NCBI GenBank assembly: GCA_900551855.1
Contig: URXM01000006.1
Location: forward strand, 1 to 64,000
Direction of reading: 5' to 3'
DNA from: an uncultured Eubacteriales bacterium
GTDB lineage: Bacteria > Bacillota > Clostridia > Christensenellales > UBA1242
DNA: 64,000 bases
Shown here in pieces: positions 8,718 to 17,459 of this stretch. How positions within the stretch are numbered: the first letter of the stretch is position 1; every line of letters starts with the position of its first letter. A program made the translations under genes and the position numbers. Below the pieces are notes generated by a model. It was not told the origin of the DNA, made no database searches, and was given only the letters and a program-made list of their open reading frames with translations.

Positions 8718-11466
8718 AATCAACAAAATCATAAACTCCCAAGAATTTCTTTTTGATTTCTTCTTGTCCAACATTCAATCTATCATTAGAAATTTTAAAT
8801 TTTTTGCTTTCTAAAAGTGTAAATTTCAAACCATGATCCACAACAACTTTATCGTTTGTTCCAGCATAAGCAACACTCTTTCCATTTCCAGCGAAATTGA
8901 TATATTTTACACCTTTTCTGTATCTTGCACAGATAGGGATTTGAAGAGCATTCAAGCGTTTTACATAACCATTGTTTGTGACAATCATATAATCATCACT
9001 GACATTTTGTCCGGCATAGATAACACAATCTTTTTCTTCCAAGTTGATTCCCTTTACCCCGCCAGAAACTCTGCCTTGCAATGGGACTTCATTCTTTTCA
9101 AAGTTTACACAATAGCCATTTTTGCTTAACATAACAAAAGTTTTGCCTTTGATTTCGTGTTCAACATTTATAAGTTTGTCATCATCAGCTACTTTCATAA
9201 CTTGATAATAATTTTTAGCGACAATCAAATCTTTTTCAGAACTGCGTTTAACAATTCCTTTTTGAGTAAAGAATGCCACTTCGCCATCGCCCTCAACCTT
9301 CAAAACAGCGACAGGAGTTTCCATAATATCAATAGTTTTGTCAATTTGTTTTAAAGTTACGCCTTTTTCTCTCCACTTACATTCTGGCAATTTGTCAACG
9401 ACCATCTTGACACAATTCCCTCTGTCAGTAAAGATCAAAACTGTATCAGTTGCCTTAACAGGCAAAACGCTTGTGTGAATATCAAACAAAGTGGAAGTAT
9501 CAGAAAGATTTTTTGAAGATTTAGAATAATTTTTCATATTAACTTTCTTCAAAGTTTTCCCAGCAGAAAGAGCAATCAAATAGTCTTTTGTGTCTTCCAT
9601 TTCTTCGATTTTTGTCAACTTGATTTCTTCATTTTTAATTTCGTGAGAGCGTCTAGGATTATTAAATTTTCTCTTAATTTCCAAAATTTCTTTCTTAACA
9701 ACATCAAGTTGCATCTTTTTAGAATTTAAGATAGCCTCAAGTTCTTTGATTTTAGCTTTAAGTTCTGCAAGTTCTGCTTGAAGTTTGTTTACTTCCAAAT
9801 TAACCAAACGAGCAAGCCTCATATCCAAAATTGCTTGAGCTTGCTTTTCTGAAAGAGCAAATTTTTCACGCAATCTTTGTTTTGCTTCGCTCACATTTGC
9901 AGAAGTTTTAATAATTTTTATAACAGCATCAATATTTTTTATAGCGATCAAAAGACCTTCAACAATATGGGCTCTGTCTTTTGCAACATTAAGATCAAAT
10001 TTTGTTCTTCTTACAATAACATCTCTTTGGAAAGCAGTATAATAAGAGATGATATCCATAAGCCCCATAAGTTTCGGCTTCCCACCAGCAATAGCAACCA
10101 TATTGATTCCATAAGATACTTGCATGTTTGTTGATTGGAAAAGATATCCCAAAATCTTCTTGGCATTTGCATCTTTTTTAAGTTTAATCACAGCGCGCAT
10201 ACCATTACGGTCGCTTTCATCTCTGATTTCACTTATGACAGACAATTTGTCTTTATTTTTCTCTTTAAGCTCGGCAATTTTTTGCAATAACAACGCTTTG
10301 TTTACTTGATAAGGAAGTTCTGTAATTACCAAACTTTGCTTGTCGCCATTTTGTTCAATGCCGACCTTTGCACGAATGGTAATCTTTCCTTTACCAGTCT
10401 CATAAGCACTTCTTAATCCATCGCCAAAGATTAGTTCTCCGCCTGTAGGGAAGTCTGGTCCTTTAATGATTTTCATCATTTGATCAAGTGTTATGTTTGG
10501 ATTTTCAATATAAGCCACAACACCATCTATCACTTCACCCAAATTGTGTGGAGGGATGTTTGTAGCAACGCCAACAGCAATACCACTCGCCCCATTAACA
10601 AGCAAGTTAGGAAATCTTCCAGGCAAAACATCTGGCTCTTTCAAAGTATCATCAAAGTTAAGTCCCCAACGAACTGTATCTTTTTCCAAATCTCTCAAAA
10701 GTTCCATAGCAAGAGGAGTCATTCTTGCTTCTGTATAACGCATAGCAGCAGCACTGTCCCCATCGACAGAACCAAAGTTTCCGTGACCATCAACAAGAGG
10801 AGCTCTAAGGATAAAGTCTTGTGACATACGAACCATTGCGTCATAAACAGAGCTATCTCCGTGTGGGTGATATTTACCCATACAATCACCGACAATTCTT
10901 GCAGATTTTCTGTAAGGTTTGTCAGGAGTCAACCCAAGTTCGAGCATAGAATACAAAATTCTTCTTTGAACAGGTTTCAATCCATCTTCAACTCTTGGCA
11001 AGGCTCTGTCCATAACAACATGCTCAGTGTAAGGGATCATAGAATCATGCAAAACTTCTTCCAAAGGTTTAAACAAAATTCCATCTCCGCCATAAATTCC
11101 ACCGCCACCATTGGAACCTCCATTGTTTCCATCTCCAGCGTTTTCATCTGCTTCATCAACACTCTCTACAACTTCTGTTTCAGAAATTTCAGAGTTTAAA
11201 CTTATATCTTTTGACACTTCAGTTTTTGTTTTGTTCTCTTTTACAGCAACTTTTTCTTTCACTCCAGCACCCTTCTCTGTTGGTTGAGTTTTTGCAGAGT
11301 TAGACATCGACCAAAAATCCAACTGCCCCTCAAGAGTGACAGGAGTCTCTTCTTGTTTTTTCTCTTCTTTTTGAGCAGTCAAAAGTTCGTCATAACAAAT
11401 TTGCCCTTCAATAGGTTCAATAACTACTGGTTTAAATTCTTCATCAGTTTTATTTTTATTGCTCAC
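8716..11466 (-). CDS. Type IIA topoisomerase subunit A (GyrA/ParC family)
   Basis: This 916-residue cleavage subunit works with the B subunit encoded upstream. The core begins near residue 145 (MDRALPRVEDGLKP). The DNA-cleaving tyrosine is Tyr244 in AMRYTEARM. The quinolone region reads HPHGDSSVYD, with Ser205 and Asp209 at the positions of E. coli GyrA Ser83 and Asp87. HGNFGSVDGD favours GyrA over ParC. Against GyrA, I find no canonical GyrA box (QRRGGKG) in the C-terminal beta-propeller; related turns read WREKGV, SGGVKG and YRKGVK. So the name gyrA versus parC stays open. The roughly 140-residue N-terminal extension is acidic with a Gly-rich stretch (residues 110-129) and is absent from standard GyrA. 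The start is GTG at 11466, preceded by a weak GAGG site. Confidence 0.9.
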   Translation of the reverse strand: MSNKNKTDEEFKPVVIEPIEGQICYDELLTAQKEEKKQEETPVTLEGQLDFWSMSNSAKTQPTEKGAGVKEKVAVKENKTKTEVSKDISLNSEISETEVVESVDEADENAGDGNNGGSNGGGGIYGGDGILFKPLEEVLHDSMIPYTEHVVMDRALPRVEDGLKPVQRRILYSMLELGLTPDKPYRKSARIVGDCMGKYHPHGDSSVYDAMVRMSQDFILRAPLVDGHGNFGSVDGDSAAAMRYTEARMTPLAMELLRDLEKDTVRWGLNFDDTLKEPDVLPGRFPNLLVNGASGIAVGVATNIPPHNLGEVIDGVVAYIENPNITLDQMMKIIKGPDFPTGGELIFGDGLRSAYETGKGKITIRAKVGIEQNGDKQSLVITELPYQVNKALLLQKIAELKEKNKDKLSVISEIRDESDRNGMRAVIKLKKDANAKKILGYLFQSTNMQVSYGINMVAIAGGKPKLMGLMDIISYYTAFQRDVIVRRTKFDLNVAKDRAHIVEGLLIAIKNIDAVIKIIKTSANVSEAKQRLREKFALSEKQAQAILDMRLARLVNLEVNKLQAELAELKAKIKELEAILNSKKMQLDVVKKEILEIKRKFNNPRRSHEIKNEEIKLTKIEEMEDTKDYLIALSAGKTLKKVNMKNYSKSSKNLSDTSTLFDIHTSVLPVKATDTVLIFTDRGNCVKMVVDKLPECKWREKGVTLKQIDKTIDIMETPVAVLKVEGDGEVAFFTQKGIVKRSSEKDLIVAKNYYQVMKVADDDKLINVEHEIKGKTFVMLSKNGYCVNFEKNEVPLQGRVSGGVKGINLEEKDCVIYAGQNVSDDYMIVTNNGYVKRLNALQIPICARYRKGVKYINFAGNGKSVAYAGTNDKVVVDHGLKFTLLESKKFKISNDRLNVGQEEIKKKFLGVYDFVD

Positions 11467-11518
11467 TTCAAAACCTCAACTTTAAAATTTTTAATAAATA
11501 CACTAAATTTCAAAACAA

Positions 11519-13471
11519 TTAAATGTTTTTATAATTTTTCATAAATGTGTCTTCTCTATCAAAATTTGCGTGCTCACTTATATATTGTTTTCTTTCTTCA
11601 ATGTTATCTCCCATTAAAGTGGTAATCATTTTTTCTGCTTGAGCCGCATCTTCAATAGTGACTTGAATCAAAGTTCTGTGTGCAGGATCCATAGTTGTTT
11701 CCCAAAGTTGTTCTGGATTCATTTCACCAAGACCTTTGTATCTTTGAATCATATAACCTTTTCCAGCACTTGCGACAGCATCAGCAAGTTCGGCATCGGA
11801 ATAAACATATTTTTCATAATCTTTTTTATAAACCTTATAAAGTGGTGGAAGACCAATAAAGACATGTCCATCAGTAATCAAAGGTTTCATATAACGATAG
11901 AAGAAAGTAAGCAAGATTGCTCTAATATGAGCACCATCTTGGTCAGCATCTGACAAAATAATCACTTTGTTGTATCTAAGCGTTGACAAATCAAAGTCTT
12001 CGCCAAAACCAGTATCCAAAGCAGAAATAATTGTTCTTATTTCCTCATTTGCAAGCACTTGGTCAACCCTTTTCTTTTCAGCATTCAAAGGTTTACCACG
12101 AAGAGGCAAAATAGCTTGAAATCTTCTGTCACGCCCTTGTTTCGCAGAACCACCCGCAGAATCACCTTCGACAATAAACAATTCACTTTTTGTTCTGTCC
12201 CTAGAAGTTGAAGAAGCAAGTTTTCCAACAAGATTAAAGTTTTCTGCATTGTTTTTTGCACGAGTAAGTTCTTTTGCTTTCTTTGCGGCAAGTCTAACCT
12301 TTGCTGCCTGCTTTGCTTTGTTTATGATTATTTCAGCATAAGTAAAGTTCTTTTTGTCAGCCAACAATTTTCCAAGTTCTTGCAAAGACAAATTCTCAAC
12401 TTCTGTTCTCGCTTCAGGGTTTCCAAGTTTTGTCTTTGTCTGTCCTTCAAATTGAACATTGTTCATCTTCACATTGATGACAGTGACAAGACCTTCCCTA
12501 AAATCTTCACCAAGAAGATTTGGCTCTTTATCTTTAAGCATATTGTTTGCTCTGGCAAAATCATTAAATGCTTTGGTAAACGCACTCTTAAAACCAATTT
12601 CATGCATACCGCCTTCAGTTGTAGGAATGTTGTTTACATAAGAGAAAGTGTTTTCAGTGTAAGAATCTGTTGAAATAAAACTTATTTCCAAATCAACAAT
12701 TTTGCTTTCAGCATAGAAATATAAAGGCTCTTTAAATAGAGAATTTTTTCCTTCAACCAAATAAGAAACAAAATCTTTAATTCCACCCTCAAAATGGAAT
12801 TCACATTTTTCATTTGTCTCTTCATCATCAACCAAAATTTTAAGTCCCTTGTTTAAAAAAGCCAATTCACGAGCTCTTCTTGCAATCAACTCAAAATTAA
12901 ATTCCTGTTTACCAAAGACTCTGTCATCTGGCAAGAAAGTGACTTTTGTTCCTGTGGTATTACTTGTCCCAATTTCTCTCAATGGAGCAACAGGCACACC
13001 ACTATGTATTTTCCCTTTTTCATCTTCATAAGAATGGAATTCAACAAAATATTTCTTTCCATCTTTGTTTACAGTCACTTGGCACCAACGAGAAAGAGCA
13101 TTGGTTACAGAAGCACCAACGCCATGAAGACCGCCAGAAAATTTGTAATTATCATTGTTAAACTTTCCACCAGCGTGCAAAGTTGTATAAACGACTTCAA
13201 CACCACTTTTATGAAGAGTAGGATGCATATCAACAGGGATACCACGACCATTATCTTCAACTGTGGCACTGCCATCTTTGTTTATAGTGATTCTAATTGT
13301 GTCGCCATAACCATTTGAAATTTCATCAATAGCATTATCAACAATTTCCCACAAAATATGATGGAATCCTCTAGAACTAGTCGTTCCGATATACATACCT
13401 GGACGAAGTCTAACAGCATCAAGTCCGTCAAGGACAACTATATCTTTTGATTCGTATTTCTTCTCAGCCAT
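11519..13471 (-). CDS. Type IIA topoisomerase subunit B (GyrB/ParE family)
   Basis: This 650-residue ATPase subunit carries the GHKL motifs (EIVDNAIDE, EDNGRGIPV, GLHGVGAS), a transducer domain, and TOPRIM motifs (EGDSAGG; DADQDG). The C-terminal GyrB signature RYKGLGEMNPEQLW is present. The length fits Gram-positive GyrB or ParE without the proteobacterial insert. I place the start at the ATG at 13471 (MAEKKYESKD), which has GGGGTG upstream; an in-frame TTG five codons earlier is less likely. The A subunit follows 52 nt downstream, so B and A form one operon that should introduce or relax supercoils together. No recF, gyrase-proximal dnaN or dnaA is nearby, so this is not the usual origin-linked gyrase locus, or gene order has been scrambled. 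Confidence 0.92.
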   Translation of the reverse strand: MAEKKYESKDIVVLDGLDAVRLRPGMYIGTTSSRGFHHILWEIVDNAIDEISNGYGDTIRITINKDGSATVEDNGRGIPVDMHPTLHKSGVEVVYTTLHAGGKFNNDNYKFSGGLHGVGASVTNALSRWCQVTVNKDGKKYFVEFHSYEDEKGKIHSGVPVAPLREIGTSNTTGTKVTFLPDDRVFGKQEFNFELIARRARELAFLNKGLKILVDDEETNEKCEFHFEGGIKDFVSYLVEGKNSLFKEPLYFYAESKIVDLEISFISTDSYTENTFSYVNNIPTTEGGMHEIGFKSAFTKAFNDFARANNMLKDKEPNLLGEDFREGLVTVINVKMNNVQFEGQTKTKLGNPEARTEVENLSLQELGKLLADKKNFTYAEIIINKAKQAAKVRLAAKKAKELTRAKNNAENFNLVGKLASSTSRDRTKSELFIVEGDSAGGSAKQGRDRRFQAILPLRGKPLNAEKKRVDQVLANEEIRTIISALDTGFGEDFDLSTLRYNKVIILSDADQDGAHIRAILLTFFYRYMKPLITDGHVFIGLPPLYKVYKKDYEKYVYSDAELADAVASAGKGYMIQRYKGLGEMNPEQLWETTMDPAHRTLIQVTIEDAAQAEKMITTLMGDNIEERKQYISEHANFDREDTFMKNYKNI

Positions 13472-13602
13472 AAACACCCCAAACAATTATGTTTTTTCTT
13501 TAATATTTTACCACAAAAATAAAAATTATTAAAACAAAAACCGGCATTTGCATAATATTTTCCACAAAAATTGATTACCATATGTATTTTTAAAAGCATT
13601 GC

Positions 13603-13636
13603 TGCATATTTATTCATTTTTGCAAATATTTATTCA
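13603..13636. promoter_or_regulatory. Possible tandem ARG-box-like operator
   Basis: TGCATATTTATTCA (13603-13616) fits the ArgR/AhrC consensus TGNATWWWWATNCA, and a second partial match (CAAATATTTATTCA, 13623-13636) lies in the same orientation. It lies in the divergent gyrB/murG intergenic region. No arginine gene is nearby and AT-rich DNA gives such matches easily, so this is weak. Confidence 0.2.
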
Positions 13637-13709
13637 AACATAATTTTCTTTTTAAAACGAATATAATGTTTTATTAAATCAAACAATAAAACAAAGAAAA
13701 GGAGAAAAT

Positions 13710-14744
13710 ATGAAAAAAATCGTCCTTACAGGTGGAGGCACAGCAGGACATATATATCCCGCCTTAGCAATAGCAGAAAGTTTAAAAAATTTTGAAATAC
13801 ATTACATTGGAAGTAATGGAATGGAAAAAGAAATTTTAAAGAAATATCCCAACATATCATATCACGAAATCCCAGCAGTAAAACTGGAAAGGAAGATAAC
13901 TTTTAAAAATTTATTGATTCCTTTTAAACTTATAAACTCAATAAAGAAAACAAAAAAAATATTAAAAACAATCTCCCCCGATATTATTTTTTCAAAAGGA
14001 GGTTTTGTTGCCGTTCCTGTCGTTATTGCTGGCAAAAAATTAAACATTCCAATCATAAGTCACGAAAGCGATTTGTCTTTTGGACTTGCAAACAAAATTA
14101 TTTTGCATTATTGCGATGTTATGTGCACAACCTTTGAAAAAACAGGAAAAGGAAACAAAAAGTGTTGTCATACTGGTCAACCAATAAGAAAAGAAATTTT
14201 CAATGGCGAAAAATTAAATTTCAATTTTGATAATTCAAAACCAACAATATTGGTCATTGGTGGAAGCCTTGGAGCACAATTTTTAAATGAGATTATTTAC
14301 AAAAATTTGGATACGCTAACCGAAAAATATAACATTATTCATATAACAGGCAAAAACAATTTCAAAAATATCTCTCACAAAAATTATAAATCTTTTGCCT
14401 ATGCAGAACACATCGAGGATTTATATAAAAGTGCAGATTTTGTCATTTCAAGAGCAGGAAGTGGAGTAATAAACGAACTCTTAGCCTTAGAAAAACCAAT
14501 GCTTTTGATCCCTTTGTCTAAAAAATGCTCAAGAGGAGATCAAATAGAAAATGCAAAATTATTTAATCAATTAGGATATTGTGAAATTATTGAAGAAGAA
14601 AATTATAACACAAATATTTTAATGGAAAAATTAGAAAAAATAATAAAAAATAAAGAAAAAATACAAAAAAATATGAAAAAAACTGCAAAAAATAATCCAG
14701 TTGAAGAAATAATTAAATTAATTGATAAATATATTAAAAAATAA
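13710..14744 (+). CDS. murG: UDP-GlcNAc:lipid I N-acetylglucosaminyltransferase MurG
   Basis: This 344-residue GT28 enzyme converts lipid I to lipid II at the inner face of the membrane, the last cytoplasmic step of peptidoglycan precursor synthesis. Motifs are GGGTAGHIYPALA near the N terminus (acceptor/diphosphate loop), a GGSLGAQFLN loop opening the C-terminal domain, and RAGSGVINELLALEKP for UDP-GlcNAc binding. The length is normal for the family. The ATG at 13710 has AAGGAG upstream. The gene stands alone here: it is divergent from the topoisomerase operon and convergent with the protease gene, and it is not in a dcw (mur/fts) cluster. The C terminus is unusually Lys/Asn-rich, in keeping with AT-biased codon use. 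Confidence 0.92.
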   Translation: MKKIVLTGGGTAGHIYPALAIAESLKNFEIHYIGSNGMEKEILKKYPNISYHEIPAVKLERKITFKNLLIPFKLINSIKKTKKILKTISPDIIFSKGGFVAVPVVIAGKKLNIPIISHESDLSFGLANKIILHYCDVMCTTFEKTGKGNKKCCHTGQPIRKEIFNGEKLNFNFDNSKPTILVIGGSLGAQFLNEIIYKNLDTLTEKYNIIHITGKNNFKNISHKNYKSFAYAEHIEDLYKSADFVISRAGSGVINELLALEKPMLLIPLSKKCSRGDQIENAKLFNQLGYCEIIEEENYNTNILMEKLEKIIKNKEKIQKNMKKTAKNNPVEEIIKLIDKYIKK

Positions 14745-14770
14745 TTTATTTATTTTTTTCTATTAAATAA

Positions 14771-15928
14771 TCAATAATTTTTATTTATTTTTAATTTTTC
14801 TAAATTAGGGAGTCCATAACCTTCCAAATACATTTCAAAACCGAGAGGCTGACAAATTTTTAAAAGAATATTTTTTATTTGATCAGGTTTTAATGTTGGA
14901 TCTTTTTCAAAAAACAAACAACAAAGCCCCGCAATCATTGGTGTAGCAACAGAAGTTCCACTCAAAAGAGTGTAAGGATTTTTTATACCACAAGAAATTA
15001 TATCAACACTTGGAGCAACAACATCTGGCTTAATGTTTCGAAAAGCAGGTCCCCGTGACGAAAAATCTGCAATTTCAAAATATTTTCTGTTAAAATTTGC
15101 ATCATCATATCTATTGTCATCGATTCCACCAACAGTAATAATTTTAGAACTTATTCCTGGAGATTTAATTGTTTGGTATTCTGGTCCACTGTTTCCAGCA
15201 GCAGCGACAACAACGACTCCATCTTTCCAAAGAGCGTCTGCCCCCAACATAATGGGATCATTGTGTCCAAGAGGTTCACTGCCAAAACTCATACAAACAA
15301 CCTTTATGTTATATTTCTTGTGATTGTCATAAACCCATTCCATAGCATCAAGAATTTTGTTTGCACTCGCCTCACCTTTTTCATTTAATGCTTTAAGAGA
15401 AAATATCTTTGATTTTGGTGCTATGCCAGAATATTTGAATTTTGATAAAACTCCATTCCCAGAGCACACACCACAAACAAAAGTTCCGTGACCATTGTCG
15501 TCATACATATTTTTCTTGTTTGCAATAAAGTCTTTAAACAGTTCGACCCTATTTCTTCCAATCATAAAATCACAATGTGGTGAAAGCCCTGTATCAATAA
15601 AAGCCACCCCAACACCATCTCCATAATATGGAAAAGCTTCCGATCTTAAAATTTGCTTGGAAACATACATCATACAATTTGCGACAGCATTTGAAGATAT
15701 AAATTTGATAGAATCAAAATTTGACAAAGAATAAATTTCTTTTTGAGAAGCTTTACAATAGAAAGAATTTATGAATAAATATTCATCTAAAATATGTATA
15801 TTTCTATCTTTCAAAGTCTGCCTAGTTTTGTTTAAATTTTTAGAATACACAAAACAAGGCAATTTTTTGTCTCTGCTTAAAATAGCAATTTCGTTTAATA
15901 ATCTTCTGTCAATTTTGTTTACATTCAT
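14771..15928 (-). CDS. S8 family serine peptidase (subtilase) without signal peptide
   Basis: This 385-residue subtilase has the full catalytic triad: Asp in AFIDTGLSPH, His in NGHGTFVCG and Ser in SGTSVATPM, plus the oxyanion Asn in AAAGNSGPE. No signal peptide or membrane segment precedes the domain, and the N-terminal 100 residues look like a short propeptide-type region, so it resembles intracellular or AprX-like subtilases. Its start overlaps the stop of the upstream small gene in ATGA, so translation is coupled. That suggests the small protein is a partner, regulator or inhibitor, which is an inference. Confidence 0.88.
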   Translation of the reverse strand: MNVNKIDRRLLNEIAILSRDKKLPCFVYSKNLNKTRQTLKDRNIHILDEYLFINSFYCKASQKEIYSLSNFDSIKFISSNAVANCMMYVSKQILRSEAFPYYGDGVGVAFIDTGLSPHCDFMIGRNRVELFKDFIANKKNMYDDNGHGTFVCGVCSGNGVLSKFKYSGIAPKSKIFSLKALNEKGEASANKILDAMEWVYDNHKKYNIKVVCMSFGSEPLGHNDPIMLGADALWKDGVVVVAAAGNSGPEYQTIKSPGISSKIITVGGIDDNRYDDANFNRKYFEIADFSSRGPAFRNIKPDVVAPSVDIISCGIKNPYTLLSGTSVATPMIAGLCCLFFEKDPTLKPDQIKNILLKICQPLGFEMYLEGYGLPNLEKLKINKNY

Positions 15929-16188
15929 TTCAAACTGTCAATTATCCTTATCATATTTTCATAGGTTTGTGTTGGCAAATAAGTTTTAATTTTCTCCAAA
16001 GAAGCCATCAAAGCATCATAGTCAAAAGTTCCGTTAAGTTTTTGATTTTCTATCTCTTTTGTCAACATAGAAAACAATTCATCAGATGAACGATCCTTTA
16101 AATCATCATATGCTTTGTTTATGTTTTGTTGTTTTGAAGATGAAATCTTTTCAGAATTTTTCTTTTTTGACATTTCACTCAGTTTCAT
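15925..16188 (-). CDS. Small protein coupled to the subtilase
   Basis: This is an 87-residue protein of unknown function. I place the start at the ATG at 16188 (MKLSEMSKKK), which has AGGGG five to six bases upstream; a longer frame exists but adds an implausible Leu/Cys/Phe-rich stretch. The sequence is charged and mostly helical by eye, with a Lys/Ser-rich N terminus and a C-terminal segment (YDALMASLEKIK through YENMIRIIDSLK) that could form a helical hairpin. Its stop overlaps the subtilase start by four bases (ATGA). The likely role is linked to the protease, as chaperone, substrate or regulator. Confidence 0.65.
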   Translation of the reverse strand: MKLSEMSKKKNSEKISSSKQQNINKAYDDLKDRSSDELFSMLTKEIENQKLNGTFDYDALMASLEKIKTYLPTQTYENMIRIIDSLK

Positions 16189-16264
16189 ATTTACCCCTAA
16201 AAACAATATATGATTTAGTTTGCAAAATTTACACAAAAACAAAATTTGGTGCATATAAATAAGT

Positions 16265-16675
16265 ATGAATAATTTTTTTAACAATCCTTTTTCACAAAAC
16301 AACCGAGCAAAGCCCTACTATCCAGAAGCATTAAACATAAACGCCCAGTCTCAATCTTTTGATACAAATCAACAGAATGATCAACAACAAAACTTTTCAC
16401 AACAAAATCAAAATTTTCAGCAGAATATTTTTTCAAATCTATTTAATGGACAAAGTGGAAACAATATGTTTTCAAATCTATTCAACAGCAACGAACTTTT
16501 GACTTCACTTTTGGCTGGCAACTTGTTTGGAAACAACAATAATCCAGACGCAAAAAACAATATGATAATGCAAGCATTGTCAAATATGATGACTTCATCA
16601 AACAAAAGTCAAAAACAAAGTGAAGAGAATGTAGAAAAAGTTGTTGATGTTTCATCAACATACGAAGAATTATAA
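16265..16675 (+). CDS. Asn/Gln-rich low-complexity protein
   Basis: This 136-residue protein is strongly enriched in Asn, Gln, Ser and Phe. It has QNxxF-type repeats through about residue 65, then a hydrophobic patch (LLTSLLAGNLFG), then a Met/Asn/Ser tail. The sequence recalls prion-like, self-associating proteins. There is no signal peptide or known domain. The ATG at 16265 has no Shine-Dalgarno sequence; a TATAAA box at 16254-16259 would place transcription start almost at the ATG, so the mRNA may be leaderless. The gene is divergent from the small-protein/subtilase operon and ends in a clear terminator, which supports it being a real gene. No function assigned. Confidence 0.6.
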   Translation: MNNFFNNPFSQNNRAKPYYPEALNINAQSQSFDTNQQNDQQQNFSQQNQNFQQNIFSNLFNGQSGNNMFSNLFNSNELLTSLLAGNLFGNNNNPDAKNNMIMQALSNMMTSSNKSQKQSEENVEKVVDVSSTYEEL

Positions 16676-16679
16676 AAAT

Positions 16680-16708
16680 AAAAAACCAACCTTTTCAGTT
16701 GGTTTTTG
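16680..16708. terminator. Bidirectional terminator between the N/Q-rich gene and the ABC gene
   Basis: Stem AAACCAAC / GTTGGTTT has A-rich sequence on the left and T-rich on the right, so it can serve both convergent genes. Confidence 0.8.
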
Positions 16709-16710
16709 TT

Positions 16711-17355
16711 TTATTCATCTACAACTTTTCCGTGTTCAAAATAAATTTTTCTCTTACAAATTTTCTCTGCTATTTCTGGTCTTGTGCAAGCCAAAATCAA
16801 TGTTGTGTCAGGACCTTTCAATTTTTTAATCAAACTTAAAATAGCATCAATATAAATATCGGAAATTTCATCAAAAATATTGTCAACAAGAAGCAAATCA
16901 AGTTTTCTGAAAGAAAGTCTTATCAAAGACAAAATGTATTTATCTTCCTTTCTTATGTTTTTAACCTTTTCATCTCTGATTTTTTCAAGAGAGAAGTCAA
17001 TGATGGCATTGTTGATCATCTTTTCAGCTTCTGCTGGCTTATAACCTTTTTTGTTGAGAATGTATTTAAAGTTTTCATACACTGTTTTATTTTCCAAAAA
17101 CACTGGACAATAAGGCACATAGCCGACACTCAAATCGGTTTTGAAATCAATCTTTTTGATAGGTATTTTGTTTATATAAATCTCTCCAGAATCAAAATCT
17201 TCCAATTTTGCTATAACTCTAAGCAAAGTGGTTTTTCCGCTGTTTTGTTCCCCAACAAAAGCAACGCTTTCACCTGGTGCCACATCAAGATTGATGTCTT
17301 CAAGCGCATAAAACTCTTTTGTATATTTAAGATAAAGGTTTTTTATAGATAACAT
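16711..17355 (-). CDS. Degenerate ABC-type ATPase
   Basis: This 214-residue protein has the ABC nucleotide-binding fold. Walker A is intact (GEQNSGKT, residues 35-42) and the Walker B strand is present (LDLLLVD, to residue 158). Other catalytic elements are altered. The Q-loop reads GYVPYCP without Gln. The LSGGQ signature is replaced by IRKEDKY (about 134-140). The catalytic Glu after Walker B is Asn159. The H-loop has Cys/Thr (ILACTRP) in place of His. ATP binding may persist but hydrolysis should be poor. No permease gene adjoins it. A role as a regulatory or pseudo-ATPase is inferred. Confidence 0.75.
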   Translation of the reverse strand: MLSIKNLYLKYTKEFYALEDINLDVAPGESVAFVGEQNSGKTTLLRVIAKLEDFDSGEIYINKIPIKKIDFKTDLSVGYVPYCPVFLENKTVYENFKYILNKKGYKPAEAEKMINNAIIDFSLEKIRDEKVKNIRKEDKYILSLIRLSFRKLDLLLVDNIFDEISDIYIDAILSLIKKLKGPDTTLILACTRPEIAEKICKRKIYFEHGKVVDE

Positions 17356-17404
17356 ATTTGCTCCTATTTTTATAGATATATGATACTATATCTTGCAAAA
17401 AAAT

Positions 17405-17439
17405 AAAAGTAAATTCACAGATTTTTGAAATTTACTTTT
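17405..17439 (-). terminator. Terminator of the small lipoprotein gene
   Basis: Perfect 11-bp stem AAAAGTAAATT / AATTTACTTTT with a 13-nt loop, located between the lipoprotein stop and the ABC gene start. Confidence 0.65.
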
Positions 17440-17459
17440 ATCTTATATAAAAAACTTTT

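Noticed and set aside
10480..11199. Open frames of about 110 codons on the plus strand opposite the topoisomerase A gene
   Set aside because: They are antisense shadows of a well-conserved gene, without ribosome binding sites or family resemblance.
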